Origin: Streptomyces sp. MA5143a
GTDB lineage: Bacteria > Actinomycetota > Actinomycetes > Streptomycetales > Streptomycetaceae
Direction: 5' to 3'
DNA: 64,000 nucleotides
NCBI RefSeq assembly: GCF_900290235.1
Contig: NZ_OLMK01000126.1
Coordinates: 1-64,000, forward strand
In this document: piece by piece, positions 49,851-57,452 of the stretch
How positions within the stretch are numbered: the first letter of the stretch is position 1
How the letters are laid out: every line of letters begins with the position of its first letter
Position numbers and translations under genes: made by a program
The notes under the pieces: generated by a model
What the model saw: the letters and a program-made list of their open reading frames with translations, nothing else
Told to the model about the DNA's origin: nothing
Databases searched by the model: none

Positions 49851-51548
49851 ATGATCACGACGTTGTCGGGCGACACGTCCCGCCTGCTCGCGACGGTCGA
49901 CTTCGTCAAGGAGCAGGACACCGCCACCCTGCTGCCGCTCCTGCTGCCCGGGCTCGACGGCCCTGAGCTGCGGGCTCTCGTGGAGCACTGCCGCTTCTCC
50001 CATGCCGCGCTGCTCGTCTTCCCGTCGGACGAGGCGGAGTTGGGGGCCATGCTGACCGACTGCGGGCTCGTCGGGGTCGCGCCGCGGCAGCCGAGTGTGG
50101 TCGTCCGCGAGCGGCTGGCCACGCGGCACCGGCGGCGGGCGGCCGAGCTGGACGTCGGCATCGTGCGCCGGGCCGTGGTCGGCGCGGACGGGGCGCACCG
50201 CATGGTCGAGGTGTTCGCGCTGACGGTGCCGCCCGGCTCGGACCTGGGCACCGTCGCCGCGCACGAGCGGGAGCGGCAGCACGAGACCCACGTCGGCTTC
50301 GACGTCGTGGCCCCCGACCCGCTGGTGCTGCGCGGCCTGTGCGCGACCTTCGCGCGCTACGGGGCCACCCCGGACGGCGGCGGCTACAACCCGCACGAGG
50401 ACGGCACCGTCTTCTACTTCGGCGCGCCCGCCGAGGCGAAGGCCGACCACCGGCGCGTGGAGCTGTATGTGCCCGGCGACCACCGCGACCTGCTCGCCGC
50501 GCACCTCGACGAGCATCGCGCCCGGCAGCCCGCTGAAACGCTCCTGCGCCTGCTGACCGGGGCCTGGACGACCCAGGCTCTGAGCACGTTCGCCCAGCTC
50601 AGGGTGGCCGACGCCATGGACGGCGACCGCGCGGTCGGGGTGGAGGAACTGGCGCGGGAGATCGGCGCCCGGCCGAGGAACCTGACCACACTGCTGCGCT
50701 ATCTGGCGATGCTGGGCGCGGTGACGGAGGTGCGGGACGGCTTCCGGCTCACCGGGACGGGCGCGCTGCTGCGCGACGGCGCCCCGGGATCGATGCGGGC
50801 GCTGGCGCTGATGTACGGCGGCCCGTTCTACGACTCCTTCGCCGGGCTCGGGCACACCGTGCGCACGGGGCAGGTCGCCTTCGAGCACCTCTTCGGCGAG
50901 AACCACTTCGACCATTTCGCCCGCGACCCCCGCCTCGCGGAACTCTTCGACCGGTCGATGGCCGCCGGGGCCGCGATGTTCGACCCGGTCCCCGCGCATC
51001 CGGTGCTCACCGCCGCCGCCGAGGCGCCCGCCGGGGCCACGGTGGTCGATGTCGCGGGCGGCAACGGGGAGTTGCTCGGCCGGATCCTCACCGCGCACCC
51101 CCGGCTCCAAGGAGTCCTGCTGGAGCGTCCGCACGCCGTCGAGGCCGCCCGCGCCCGGCTCGACGGGGCGGGCCTCGGCGCGCGGTGCGCCTTCCTGGCC
51201 GGCGACTTCGCGGACCTTCCCGCGGGCGGTGACGTGTATGTGCTGTCCCGCGTCCTGCACGACTGGGACGACGAGCGCTGCCGCGAGATCCTGCGCCACT
51301 GCGCCCGTGCGATGCCCGACCACGCCGATCTGCTCGTCGTCGAACGGGTCCTGCCCTCCGACGGCTCGGTGTCGCTGGCCACCGCCTGGGACCTCCACAT
51401 GATGTGCAACGTCGGTGGCCGCGAACGGCACGCCGAGCACTACGCCAGGCTGTTCGCCGACGCGGGCCTGACGCTGGTCGACCGCTCCCCGCTGCCCCTG
51501 GACGGGCATGTGCTGCACGTCCGGAAGGCCGACCCGACCACGGCGTGA
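49851..51548 (+). CDS. Two-part protein: unknown N-terminal domain fused to an O-methyltransferase
   Basis: 565 residues from ATG 49851. Residues about 230-560 are a plant-type/actinobacterial O-methyltransferase: a dimerisation winged helix (LLRLLTGAWTTQALSTFAQL), SAM motif I (TVVDVAGGNGELLGRI), VYVLSRVLHDWDDERCREIL and HMMCNVGGRERHAEHYARLF with a catalytic His region. Residues 1-230 are not part of that family. They contain SHAALLVFPSDEAELGAMLT and HRRVELYVPGDHRDLLAAHL, and look like a separate ligand or recognition domain; I cannot assign it. It is probably cotranscribed with the PobA-like gene. The C-terminal function is secure; the substrate is unknown. Confidence 0.8.
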   Translation: MITTLSGDTSRLLATVDFVKEQDTATLLPLLLPGLDGPELRALVEHCRFSHAALLVFPSDEAELGAMLTDCGLVGVAPRQPSVVVRERLATRHRRRAAELDVGIVRRAVVGADGAHRMVEVFALTVPPGSDLGTVAAHERERQHETHVGFDVVAPDPLVLRGLCATFARYGATPDGGGYNPHEDGTVFYFGAPAEAKADHRRVELYVPGDHRDLLAAHLDEHRARQPAETLLRLLTGAWTTQALSTFAQLRVADAMDGDRAVGVEELAREIGARPRNLTTLLRYLAMLGAVTEVRDGFRLTGTGALLRDGAPGSMRALALMYGGPFYDSFAGLGHTVRTGQVAFEHLFGENHFDHFARDPRLAELFDRSMAAGAAMFDPVPAHPVLTAAAEAPAGATVVDVAGGNGELLGRILTAHPRLQGVLLERPHAVEAARARLDGAGLGARCAFLAGDFADLPAGGDVYVLSRVLHDWDDERCREILRHCARAMPDHADLLVVERVLPSDGSVSLATAWDLHMMCNVGGRERHAEHYARLFADAGLTLVDRSPLPLDGHVLHVRKADPTTA

Positions 51549-51558
51549 CGACCCGCCC

Positions 51559-52530
51559 TCACCCGATGAAGTCGTTCCGGTGGCGCATGCGGTGCTCGGC
51601 GGCCCTGCTCGCCAGGCGCCGCTCGACGCCCGCGGTGAACGCGTCGGCGAAGCCGGGGGTGTGCGCGGCGAAACGGCTGTACGCCGCCCTTCCGAAGACG
51701 GCGCAGGCGGCCGCGGCCTCGTCGGGGGCGTACGCCTGCGACGCGGGCCGCTTCGCCGGGTCCAGGTGCGCGTGGCGGGCCCGCGCCTGACGGACCACTT
51801 GTTCACCGCGTTCCGTGAGGACCGGCAGCCGGAGTGCCTGGGGCCTCTCGCGTCCCGGCAGGGCGAGCCCCCAGGCCACCACGATCATCGCCATCGACGT
51901 CCACCCCGCCACCAGCGCGTACCGCCAGTCCAGGAACGCGTACGTCTCCAGCGCGGCGAGCGGCAGAGTGAGCGCGGCGACCGTCCGGGACCAGAAGAGG
52001 CAGGGCCGTTCGAAGTCGATGTACACCCCTCGGCCCCGTAGGTACCCCTCGTTCATGAGGTGGTCGGCGGTGGGATGCATGAGGCTGTGCGGGTCCTCGG
52101 AGGCGGGGTTCTGGTGGAACGCGCTGCTCCAGAGCCTCGCCTCCGCCTCGGACGCGCCGGGCCGGCACGGGTCGCTGTTCGCGAGCGCCAGGGTCGGGGT
52201 GCCGTCGTACTCCGTGTCCGGCTTCAGGACCCCGCGCGCCACCATGTCGGTGATCACCGTGAAGAACGCGCGATGGATGCTGCCGTCCCCCTGGGCGAGG
52301 ACGGCGACGGCGGCGACCCCGAGCCGGAGGTCCTCGTCCGGTACGGCGTCGGCGGGCTCCGGCCGCCCTACCCGGTGCCGGGCCAGGGCCTCCGCGACCG
52401 CCCGGGTGTGGATGCGCTGGTCGAGCGAGAGGGCCCCCAGCACGAGGAGCGCGTACCCCGCGGCGGAACCGGCCCATGCCACCCAGACGATCATCACGAC
52501 AGTGTCGAGGACACGGACAGGCAGCGACAA
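51559..52530 (-). CDS. TIGR04222-domain membrane protein
   Basis: About 323 residues. An N-terminal span (VVMIVWVAWAGSAAGYALLV), a cytoplasmic domain with the family's motif around DEDLRLGVAAVAVLAQGDGS and YLRGRGVYIDFERP, two central spans (ALTLPLAALETYAFLDWRY, SMAMIVVAWGLALPG), and a tail rich in Ala and His. TIGR04222 proteins are frequent in actinobacteria and their function is unknown. The gene ends 10 bases from the methyltransferase stop, tail to tail. The first residues may extend slightly; the start is uncertain. Confidence 0.65.
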   Translation of the reverse strand: MSLPVRVLDTVVMIVWVAWAGSAAGYALLVLGALSLDQRIHTRAVAEALARHRVGRPEPADAVPDEDLRLGVAAVAVLAQGDGSIHRAFFTVITDMVARGVLKPDTEYDGTPTLALANSDPCRPGASEAEARLWSSAFHQNPASEDPHSLMHPTADHLMNEGYLRGRGVYIDFERPCLFWSRTVAALTLPLAALETYAFLDWRYALVAGWTSMAMIVVAWGLALPGRERPQALRLPVLTERGEQVVRQARARHAHLDPAKRPASQAYAPDEAAAACAVFGRAAYSRFAAHTPGFADAFTAGVERRLASRAAEHRMRHRNDFIG

Positions 52531-52769
52531 GACATCTGCGGGGTCTCGTCGCAGTCGCGAGAGGCGTCAACACCATTGCCACGCCGCCGGGTTGAGGCAC
52601 GCGGGCCCCACGGCGACGCGGGCGCCGCCGCAGTCGTCCGCGTCCTCCGCCTCGCGCGGCCGGACGGCGACGGCGACCGGGACGGCCGCCCACACCCCGA
52701 GCGGCGCGACCGGCCGGTAGACGTCAGCTCCCCCGGGAGCGGGGACCCCACCAGCCATGGGATGAATTC

Positions 52770-52856
52770 GAAAAAAGTTTGTGGATCATGGCAACCCTTC
52801 GCGAGGCCGGTGACCACAAGGGAGCGGATCCGGTCGGTTCCGGTGCCCGGATCCGC
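52770..52856 (+). promoter_or_regulatory. Promoter-like motif and 5' leader hairpin of the GH74 gene
   Basis: GAAAAAAGTTTGTGGATC at 52770-52787, then GGCAACCCTTC, closely matching the composite at 24752-24788 before the other ricin-lectin enzyme gene. Downstream, GCGGATCCGG (52824-52833) pairs perfectly with CCGGATCCGC (52847-52856), forming a leader hairpin before the ribosome site AAGGAGA. An ECF-type promoter is the best guess. Confidence 0.5.
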
Positions 52857-52894
52857 CTTCTTACGTGAACGGCTCGCAAGGAGAACGCCTCCCC

Positions 52895-55549
52895 ATGAAG
52901 AACCCCACGCACGGCGGGCGCCGCGGGCGCCACCGCCGTCGCTGGACCGCCACCGCCGTACTGCTCGGCGCGCCCCTCGCCGTCGTGCCGTACCTCCTGT
53001 TCACCCAGGAGGACTCGCAGGCCGCGACGATCGACGGCGACGCCTTCTACAAGCTCGTGTCCGTGCGCAGTGGCAAGGTGCTCGACGTCAACGGCTTCTC
53101 CACCGCCGCCGGCACCCGCGTCCAGCAGTGGACCGACCAGAACACCGCCAACCAGCAGTGGCGGCTGAAGCCCGCCGGGGGCGGCTACTACGAGCTGGTG
53201 AACCGCAACAGCGGCAAGGTCCTGGGGGTCGCCGGCAACTCGACCGCGAAGTCCGCCGCCACCGAGCAGCAGACCGACAGCTCCGCGACGTCCCAGGAGT
53301 GGCGGATCGACGACGTGAGCGGGTCGTCCGGCGCCGTCACCCTCACCTCCCGCAGGAGCGGCCACGTCCTCGACGTCTCCGGGGGCTCCACGGCGCAGGG
53401 CGCGGCGGTCATCCAGTATCCCGGCAAGGGCGGCACCAACCAGCAGTGGAAGCTGGTGAAGGTCGGCGGGACCGGGACGTCCGGGACCGGTGACACACAG
53501 GTCACGGCCAAGACCGGACCGTATGTGTGGAAGAACGCCCAGGTGGTGGGCGGCGGTTACGTCACCGGTCTGGTGTTCAACCAGAAGGAGAAGGGCCTGC
53601 TGTACGCTCGCACCGACATGGGGGGCGCCTACCGCTGGGACACCGGGGCCGAGCAGTGGATCCCGCTGACCGACTGGATCGGCGAGAAGGACTGGAACCT
53701 GCTGGGCATCGACTCGCTGGCCACCGACCCCGTCGACCCCGACCGCCTCTACCTCGGGGCGGGCACCTACACCAACGACTGGGCGGGCAACGGCGCGATC
53801 CTGCGCTCCACCGACCGGGGCCGCACCTTCAAGCGCACCGAGCTGCTCTTCAAGCTGGGCGGCAACGAGGACGGCCGCGGCGCGGGCGAACGGCTGGTGG
53901 TCGACCCCGCGGACAACGGCACCCTGCTGCTGGGCACCAGGAAGAACGGCCTGTGGCGCAGCACCGACCACGGCGCGACCTGGAAGCAGATCTCCTCGTT
54001 CCCGGTCAAGGACGGGGCGGGCAGCGGCGCCGGCATCTCCTTCGTGACGTACGGCAAGGCCGGCAGCAGGACGATCTACGTCGGCGTCAACGACAAGTCC
54101 ACCTCCCTCTACCGCTCCACCGACGGCGGCGCCACCTGGCAGGCCGTGTCCGGGCAGCCCACGGGCCAGCTGCCGCAGCACGGCGTGCTCTCCGGTGACG
54201 GCTCGCTGTACCTGACCTACACCAACGCCCTCGGTCCCAACGGCGTGACCGGCGGCTCGGTGTGGAAGTACACGCCCGCCACCGGGGCGTGGAAGAACGT
54301 CTCCCCCTCCCAGGGCAGCTACGGGTTCTCCGGTCTGGCCGTCGACCCGCGCAAGCCGTCCACGGTGATGGTCACCACCCTCGGCCGCTGGTGGCCCGAG
54401 GACGAGATCTACCGGAGCACCGACGGCGGCGCGAACTGGAAGGCCCTGGCCGACAAGTCGAAGCGCAGCGCCTCCGCCGCCCCTTACGTCGGCACCCACA
54501 CCGGGCACTGGATGACCGCCCTGGCCATCGACCCCTTCGACTCCGGGCACGTGCTGTACGGCACCGGCAACGGCATCCTGCGCAGCAAGGACGCCGACGC
54601 CTCCGACAGCGGCGGCACCAGCCACTGGGCCATGGGTGCCCGAGGGCTGGAGGAGACCGCGCTGATGGACGCGATCGCCCCTCCGGGCGGCGCCGCCGTC
54701 ATCACCGCCATGGGCGACCAGGGCGGCTTCCGGCACGACTCCCTGACCAAGGTGCCCTCCGGGCGGCTGAACAACCCGATGATGACCAACAGCACCGACA
54801 TCGACTTCGCCCAGTCGAAGCCCTCGATGATGGTCCGCGTCGGCCGTGGCGGCGCGCAGGACGGCGCGTACTCCACCGACGGCGGCGTCAGCTGGAACGG
54901 CTTCAAGGCGGAGCCGGTGCCCTCCGCCCAGGACGGTCACATCGCGCTCTCGGCGGACGGCTCCACCATCGTCTGGACCGAGGCCGGTGAGGCCCCGTAC
55001 CGCTCGACCGACAACGGGGCGAGCTGGTCGCGGGTCGGCGGCCTGGGCAGCGGCGCCGTGGTCGTCGCCGACCGCTCCTCGGCCAGGACGTTCTACTCGC
55101 TGTCCGGCGGCACCCTCCACGCCAGCACCGACGGCGGCGCCACCTTCACCGCCCGCGCGGGCGGCCTGCCCTCGGGCCGGCTCATGGCCGTGCCCGGCCT
55201 CGCGGGGGACCTCTGGATCGCCGGCGGCGGCAAGGGGCTGCTGCACTCCACCGACGGCGGCCGCACCTTCACCACGCTCAAGTCGGTGCAGTCCGCGTCC
55301 GCCCTCGGCTTCGGCAAGGCCAAGTCGGGCACCGGCTACCAGGCGCTGTACCTGATCGGCACGGTCAAGGACGTCAGCGGGGTCTTCCGCTCCACCGACA
55401 AGGGCGCCACGTGGCTGCGCGTCAACGACGACGCCCACCAGTGGGGCGCGATCGGCGGCGTCGGTGTCGTCACCGGTGACCCCGACACCTTCGGCCGGGT
55501 CTACGTCGGCACCAACGGACGCGGTCTGCAGTACGGCGACCCGTCCTGA
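52895..55549 (+). CDS. Secreted xyloglucanase-like enzyme: ricin lectin (CBM13) plus GH74 propellers
   Basis: 884 residues from ATG 52895 (AAGGAGA upstream). A signal peptide (TATAVLLGAPLAVVPYLLFT) is followed by a ricin trefoil at residues about 45-185 with repeated SGKVLD and QQW motifs (NQQWRLKPAG, NQQWKLVKVG). Two seven-bladed GH74 propellers follow (residues about 205-884) with many BNR/Asp-box repeats such as YRSTDGGATW, LRSTDRGRTF and RSTDNGASW. GH74 enzymes hydrolyse xyloglucan; the first-propeller region WIPLTDWIGEKDWNLLGIDS matches the family's catalytic-Asp area. Putting the carbohydrate-binding module at the N-terminus is less usual. It probably degrades plant xyloglucan outside the cell. 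Confidence 0.88.
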   Translation: MKNPTHGGRRGRHRRRWTATAVLLGAPLAVVPYLLFTQEDSQAATIDGDAFYKLVSVRSGKVLDVNGFSTAAGTRVQQWTDQNTANQQWRLKPAGGGYYELVNRNSGKVLGVAGNSTAKSAATEQQTDSSATSQEWRIDDVSGSSGAVTLTSRRSGHVLDVSGGSTAQGAAVIQYPGKGGTNQQWKLVKVGGTGTSGTGDTQVTAKTGPYVWKNAQVVGGGYVTGLVFNQKEKGLLYARTDMGGAYRWDTGAEQWIPLTDWIGEKDWNLLGIDSLATDPVDPDRLYLGAGTYTNDWAGNGAILRSTDRGRTFKRTELLFKLGGNEDGRGAGERLVVDPADNGTLLLGTRKNGLWRSTDHGATWKQISSFPVKDGAGSGAGISFVTYGKAGSRTIYVGVNDKSTSLYRSTDGGATWQAVSGQPTGQLPQHGVLSGDGSLYLTYTNALGPNGVTGGSVWKYTPATGAWKNVSPSQGSYGFSGLAVDPRKPSTVMVTTLGRWWPEDEIYRSTDGGANWKALADKSKRSASAAPYVGTHTGHWMTALAIDPFDSGHVLYGTGNGILRSKDADASDSGGTSHWAMGARGLEETALMDAIAPPGGAAVITAMGDQGGFRHDSLTKVPSGRLNNPMMTNSTDIDFAQSKPSMMVRVGRGGAQDGAYSTDGGVSWNGFKAEPVPSAQDGHIALSADGSTIVWTEAGEAPYRSTDNGASWSRVGGLGSGAVVVADRSSARTFYSLSGGTLHASTDGGATFTARAGGLPSGRLMAVPGLAGDLWIAGGGKGLLHSTDGGRTFTTLKSVQSASALGFGKAKSGTGYQALYLIGTVKDVSGVFRSTDKGATWLRVNDDAHQWGAIGGVGVVTGDPDTFGRVYVGTNGRGLQYGDPS

Positions 55550-55574
55550 TTCCACCCCGTTCCCGACGCCCGAG

Positions 55575-55606
55575 CGGGGCCGCGGCCACCACGGTCCGCG
55601 GCCCCG
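55575..55606. terminator. Hairpin terminator between convergent genes
   Basis: CGGGGCCGCGG (55575-55585) and its exact complement (55596-55606), 10-nt loop, 26 bases after the GH74 stop and 30 bases before the DUF418 stop. It probably serves both. Confidence 0.75.
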
Positions 55607-55635
55607 CCCCGGGCCCGCCGGGACGCGCCCGTGGG

Positions 55636-57006
55636 TCAACGGACCCGGTTCGCCAGTCGGGTGGCGTTGTTGAGCAGGTGCTCCAGCGGGCCGCGGCGGA
55701 AGAAGCGTGACCAGGCCGCCGCGAACAGGGTGGCGCCGAGGACGAACGCGAGCAGCAGTCCGGCCGAGGCGGACTGCGGCGGGGTGGCCGACTCTCCGGG
55801 CAGGGCGAGGATCACCAGGATGTGGCCCACGTAGAGGGTCAGGGACATGGTCCCGACGGCGATGACCGGCGCCGCCAGCCGGCGCAGCACCGGCAGCCGG
55901 TCCAGCGCCACCGTCAGGCACAGCAGCACCGTGATCGCGATGCCCAGGCTGCCGATGAGGTCGAACGTGGACCCGGTGTGCGGCTCGGCCGCCAGCAGCC
56001 CCCAGGCGTCGGGGCCCCACAGCCCGCTGCCGACCGGCATGTCGAAGGCGCTCGCCGAGGCGCCGGCGTCCTTCAGGGCCTCGAAGTCCTTCATGTCGGG
56101 CATCGTGGCCGCGATCTCCTTGTCGCCGCCGGTCAGCCGGAGCACCAGCCAGGAGACGCCGTAGCCGAACGCGATCAGGGCGGGACCGACCACGGCCAGC
56201 CGCCGCCGCACCGTGCCGGAGGACAGGTCCAGCCGGCCCAGCGCCATACCGGTGACGACGAACGTCATCCAGGTGATCGCCGGGTAGAGGCCGGTGAGGA
56301 AGAAGTCGAGCACACCCACCCCGGAGAGCCGGGCGATCGGGTCGTACGCGTCGATGGTGGTCACCATCGACTCGGTGAGCAGCGCGCGGAGGGCGTACGC
56401 GAGCTGCGGTGTGACGAACGCGAGGGTGACCGCGGTGATCGCGAGGGTCCTGGCCCGCAGCCGCAGCAGCGGCAGGGCCAGCAGGAAGTACACGGCGTAG
56501 AAGTTGAGGATGCCGGCGCCGCCGAAGTTGGTCATCGCCAGCGCGGTGCCCACCACCAGCAGGATCACCGCCCGGATGACGATGCGGGCCCTCGCCTGGC
56601 GGCCCGCCAGGCCGGTCTTGGGCTCCAGGCGGCCGGCGATCAGCATCAGTGAGAACCCGGCGAGGGTGGCGAACAGGGCCGACGCCCGGCCGCTCGCCAG
56701 CCCCAGGAACCAGTCCCCGATGCCGCCGTCGGGGTCGGGGAAGGGGCCGACGTGCACGGCGAACATGCCGAACACGGCGAGGGCGCGGGCGAGGTCCACC
56801 CCGACCAGTCGCGCCAGCGGCGCGGCACCCGCCGGGGCCGCGGTGGGCTCCGTCGCGGTGGCGCCGCCCTTCGACGCGCCGTCCGCCGGGGGAGGGGCGG
56901 CGTCGTCCGGCGCGGCGGCCCCGGCCCTCCCGGCGGTCTCCCCCGCCGCGTCTGGCTCGGACAAGTCTCGTAGGGGCGCCTTCGCGGCGCTGTCGGTCTC
57001 GGTCAC
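55636..57006 (-). CDS. DUF418/DUF1624-type multi-span membrane protein (copy 2)
   Basis: The start is GTG 57006; 456 residues. It has an Ala/Pro-rich cytoplasmic leader of about 65 residues, then the same layout as the 38423-39694 protein: LVGVDLARALAVFGMFAVHV, FATLAGFSLMLIAGRLEPKT, YDPIARLSGVGVLDFFLTGL, GTMSLTLYVGHILVILALPG and SRFFRRGPLEHLLNNATRLA. The two paralogues are about half identical by eye and share their ends almost exactly. Acyl transfer to an envelope component is possible but unproven. The frame upstream to 57261 is not supported. Confidence 0.85.
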   Translation of the reverse strand: MTETDSAAKAPLRDLSEPDAAGETAGRAGAAAPDDAAPPPADGASKGGATATEPTAAPAGAAPLARLVGVDLARALAVFGMFAVHVGPFPDPDGGIGDWFLGLASGRASALFATLAGFSLMLIAGRLEPKTGLAGRQARARIVIRAVILLVVGTALAMTNFGGAGILNFYAVYFLLALPLLRLRARTLAITAVTLAFVTPQLAYALRALLTESMVTTIDAYDPIARLSGVGVLDFFLTGLYPAITWMTFVVTGMALGRLDLSSGTVRRRLAVVGPALIAFGYGVSWLVLRLTGGDKEIAATMPDMKDFEALKDAGASASAFDMPVGSGLWGPDAWGLLAAEPHTGSTFDLIGSLGIAITVLLCLTVALDRLPVLRRLAAPVIAVGTMSLTLYVGHILVILALPGESATPPQSASAGLLLAFVLGATLFAAAWSRFFRRGPLEHLLNNATRLANRVR

Positions 57007-57452
57007 CGGGACAACGTTGCCGAGGCGCGGGAGCGGCCAACCATCCGATGCCTCACGGGAGTTGCCCCGCCGACCGGCCCCGGCCACCCCGCCGGTCGGC
57101 GGGGTCCGGACCCGCCGAACCCGGCGAGGGGACACGGCCTCGGACCGTCGGCGCGACCCCGGTCGGCGGGCGACCCGTGGCGGCGAGCGCCGACGGCTCG
57201 ACCCGGTCCGGGCTTCGGATCGGCGCAGCCCCGAGCACCGTCTCCGGCGGCTGCCGAGCATGCCGCCGTCCGCCGGAACCCGTCGGGAGGCGAGGCTCCT
57301 CCCGGGCGTCCCGACGGGCCGGACGCCTCCTCCCCCTCACCCGTCTGAGCTTGCCTTTTCCACTCCAGGACCCCGGCCTCGGGGCCGCCGCCCCCTGATA
57401 GGATCCGGCCATTTGTGCGAGGGCATGGGCCCTCGCGGGGGAGGGAACCTAC
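57007..57452. other. 446-base region between divergent DUF418 and FG-GAP genes
   Basis: No supported gene. A hairpin GCGAGGGC (57417-57424) with its complement (57429-57436) lies just before the ribosome tract GGGGGAGGGA of the FG-GAP gene. GC-rich CCGGTCGGCGGGG segments near 57080-57110 resemble those around 29.9 and 30.6 kb. Confidence 0.55.

Noticed and set aside
52724..57040. A 1438-codon minus-strand frame
   Set aside because: It is antisense to the GH74 gene and in a different frame from the DUF418 gene; Gly/Val/Ala-rich with no motifs. High-GC genomes routinely give such frames.
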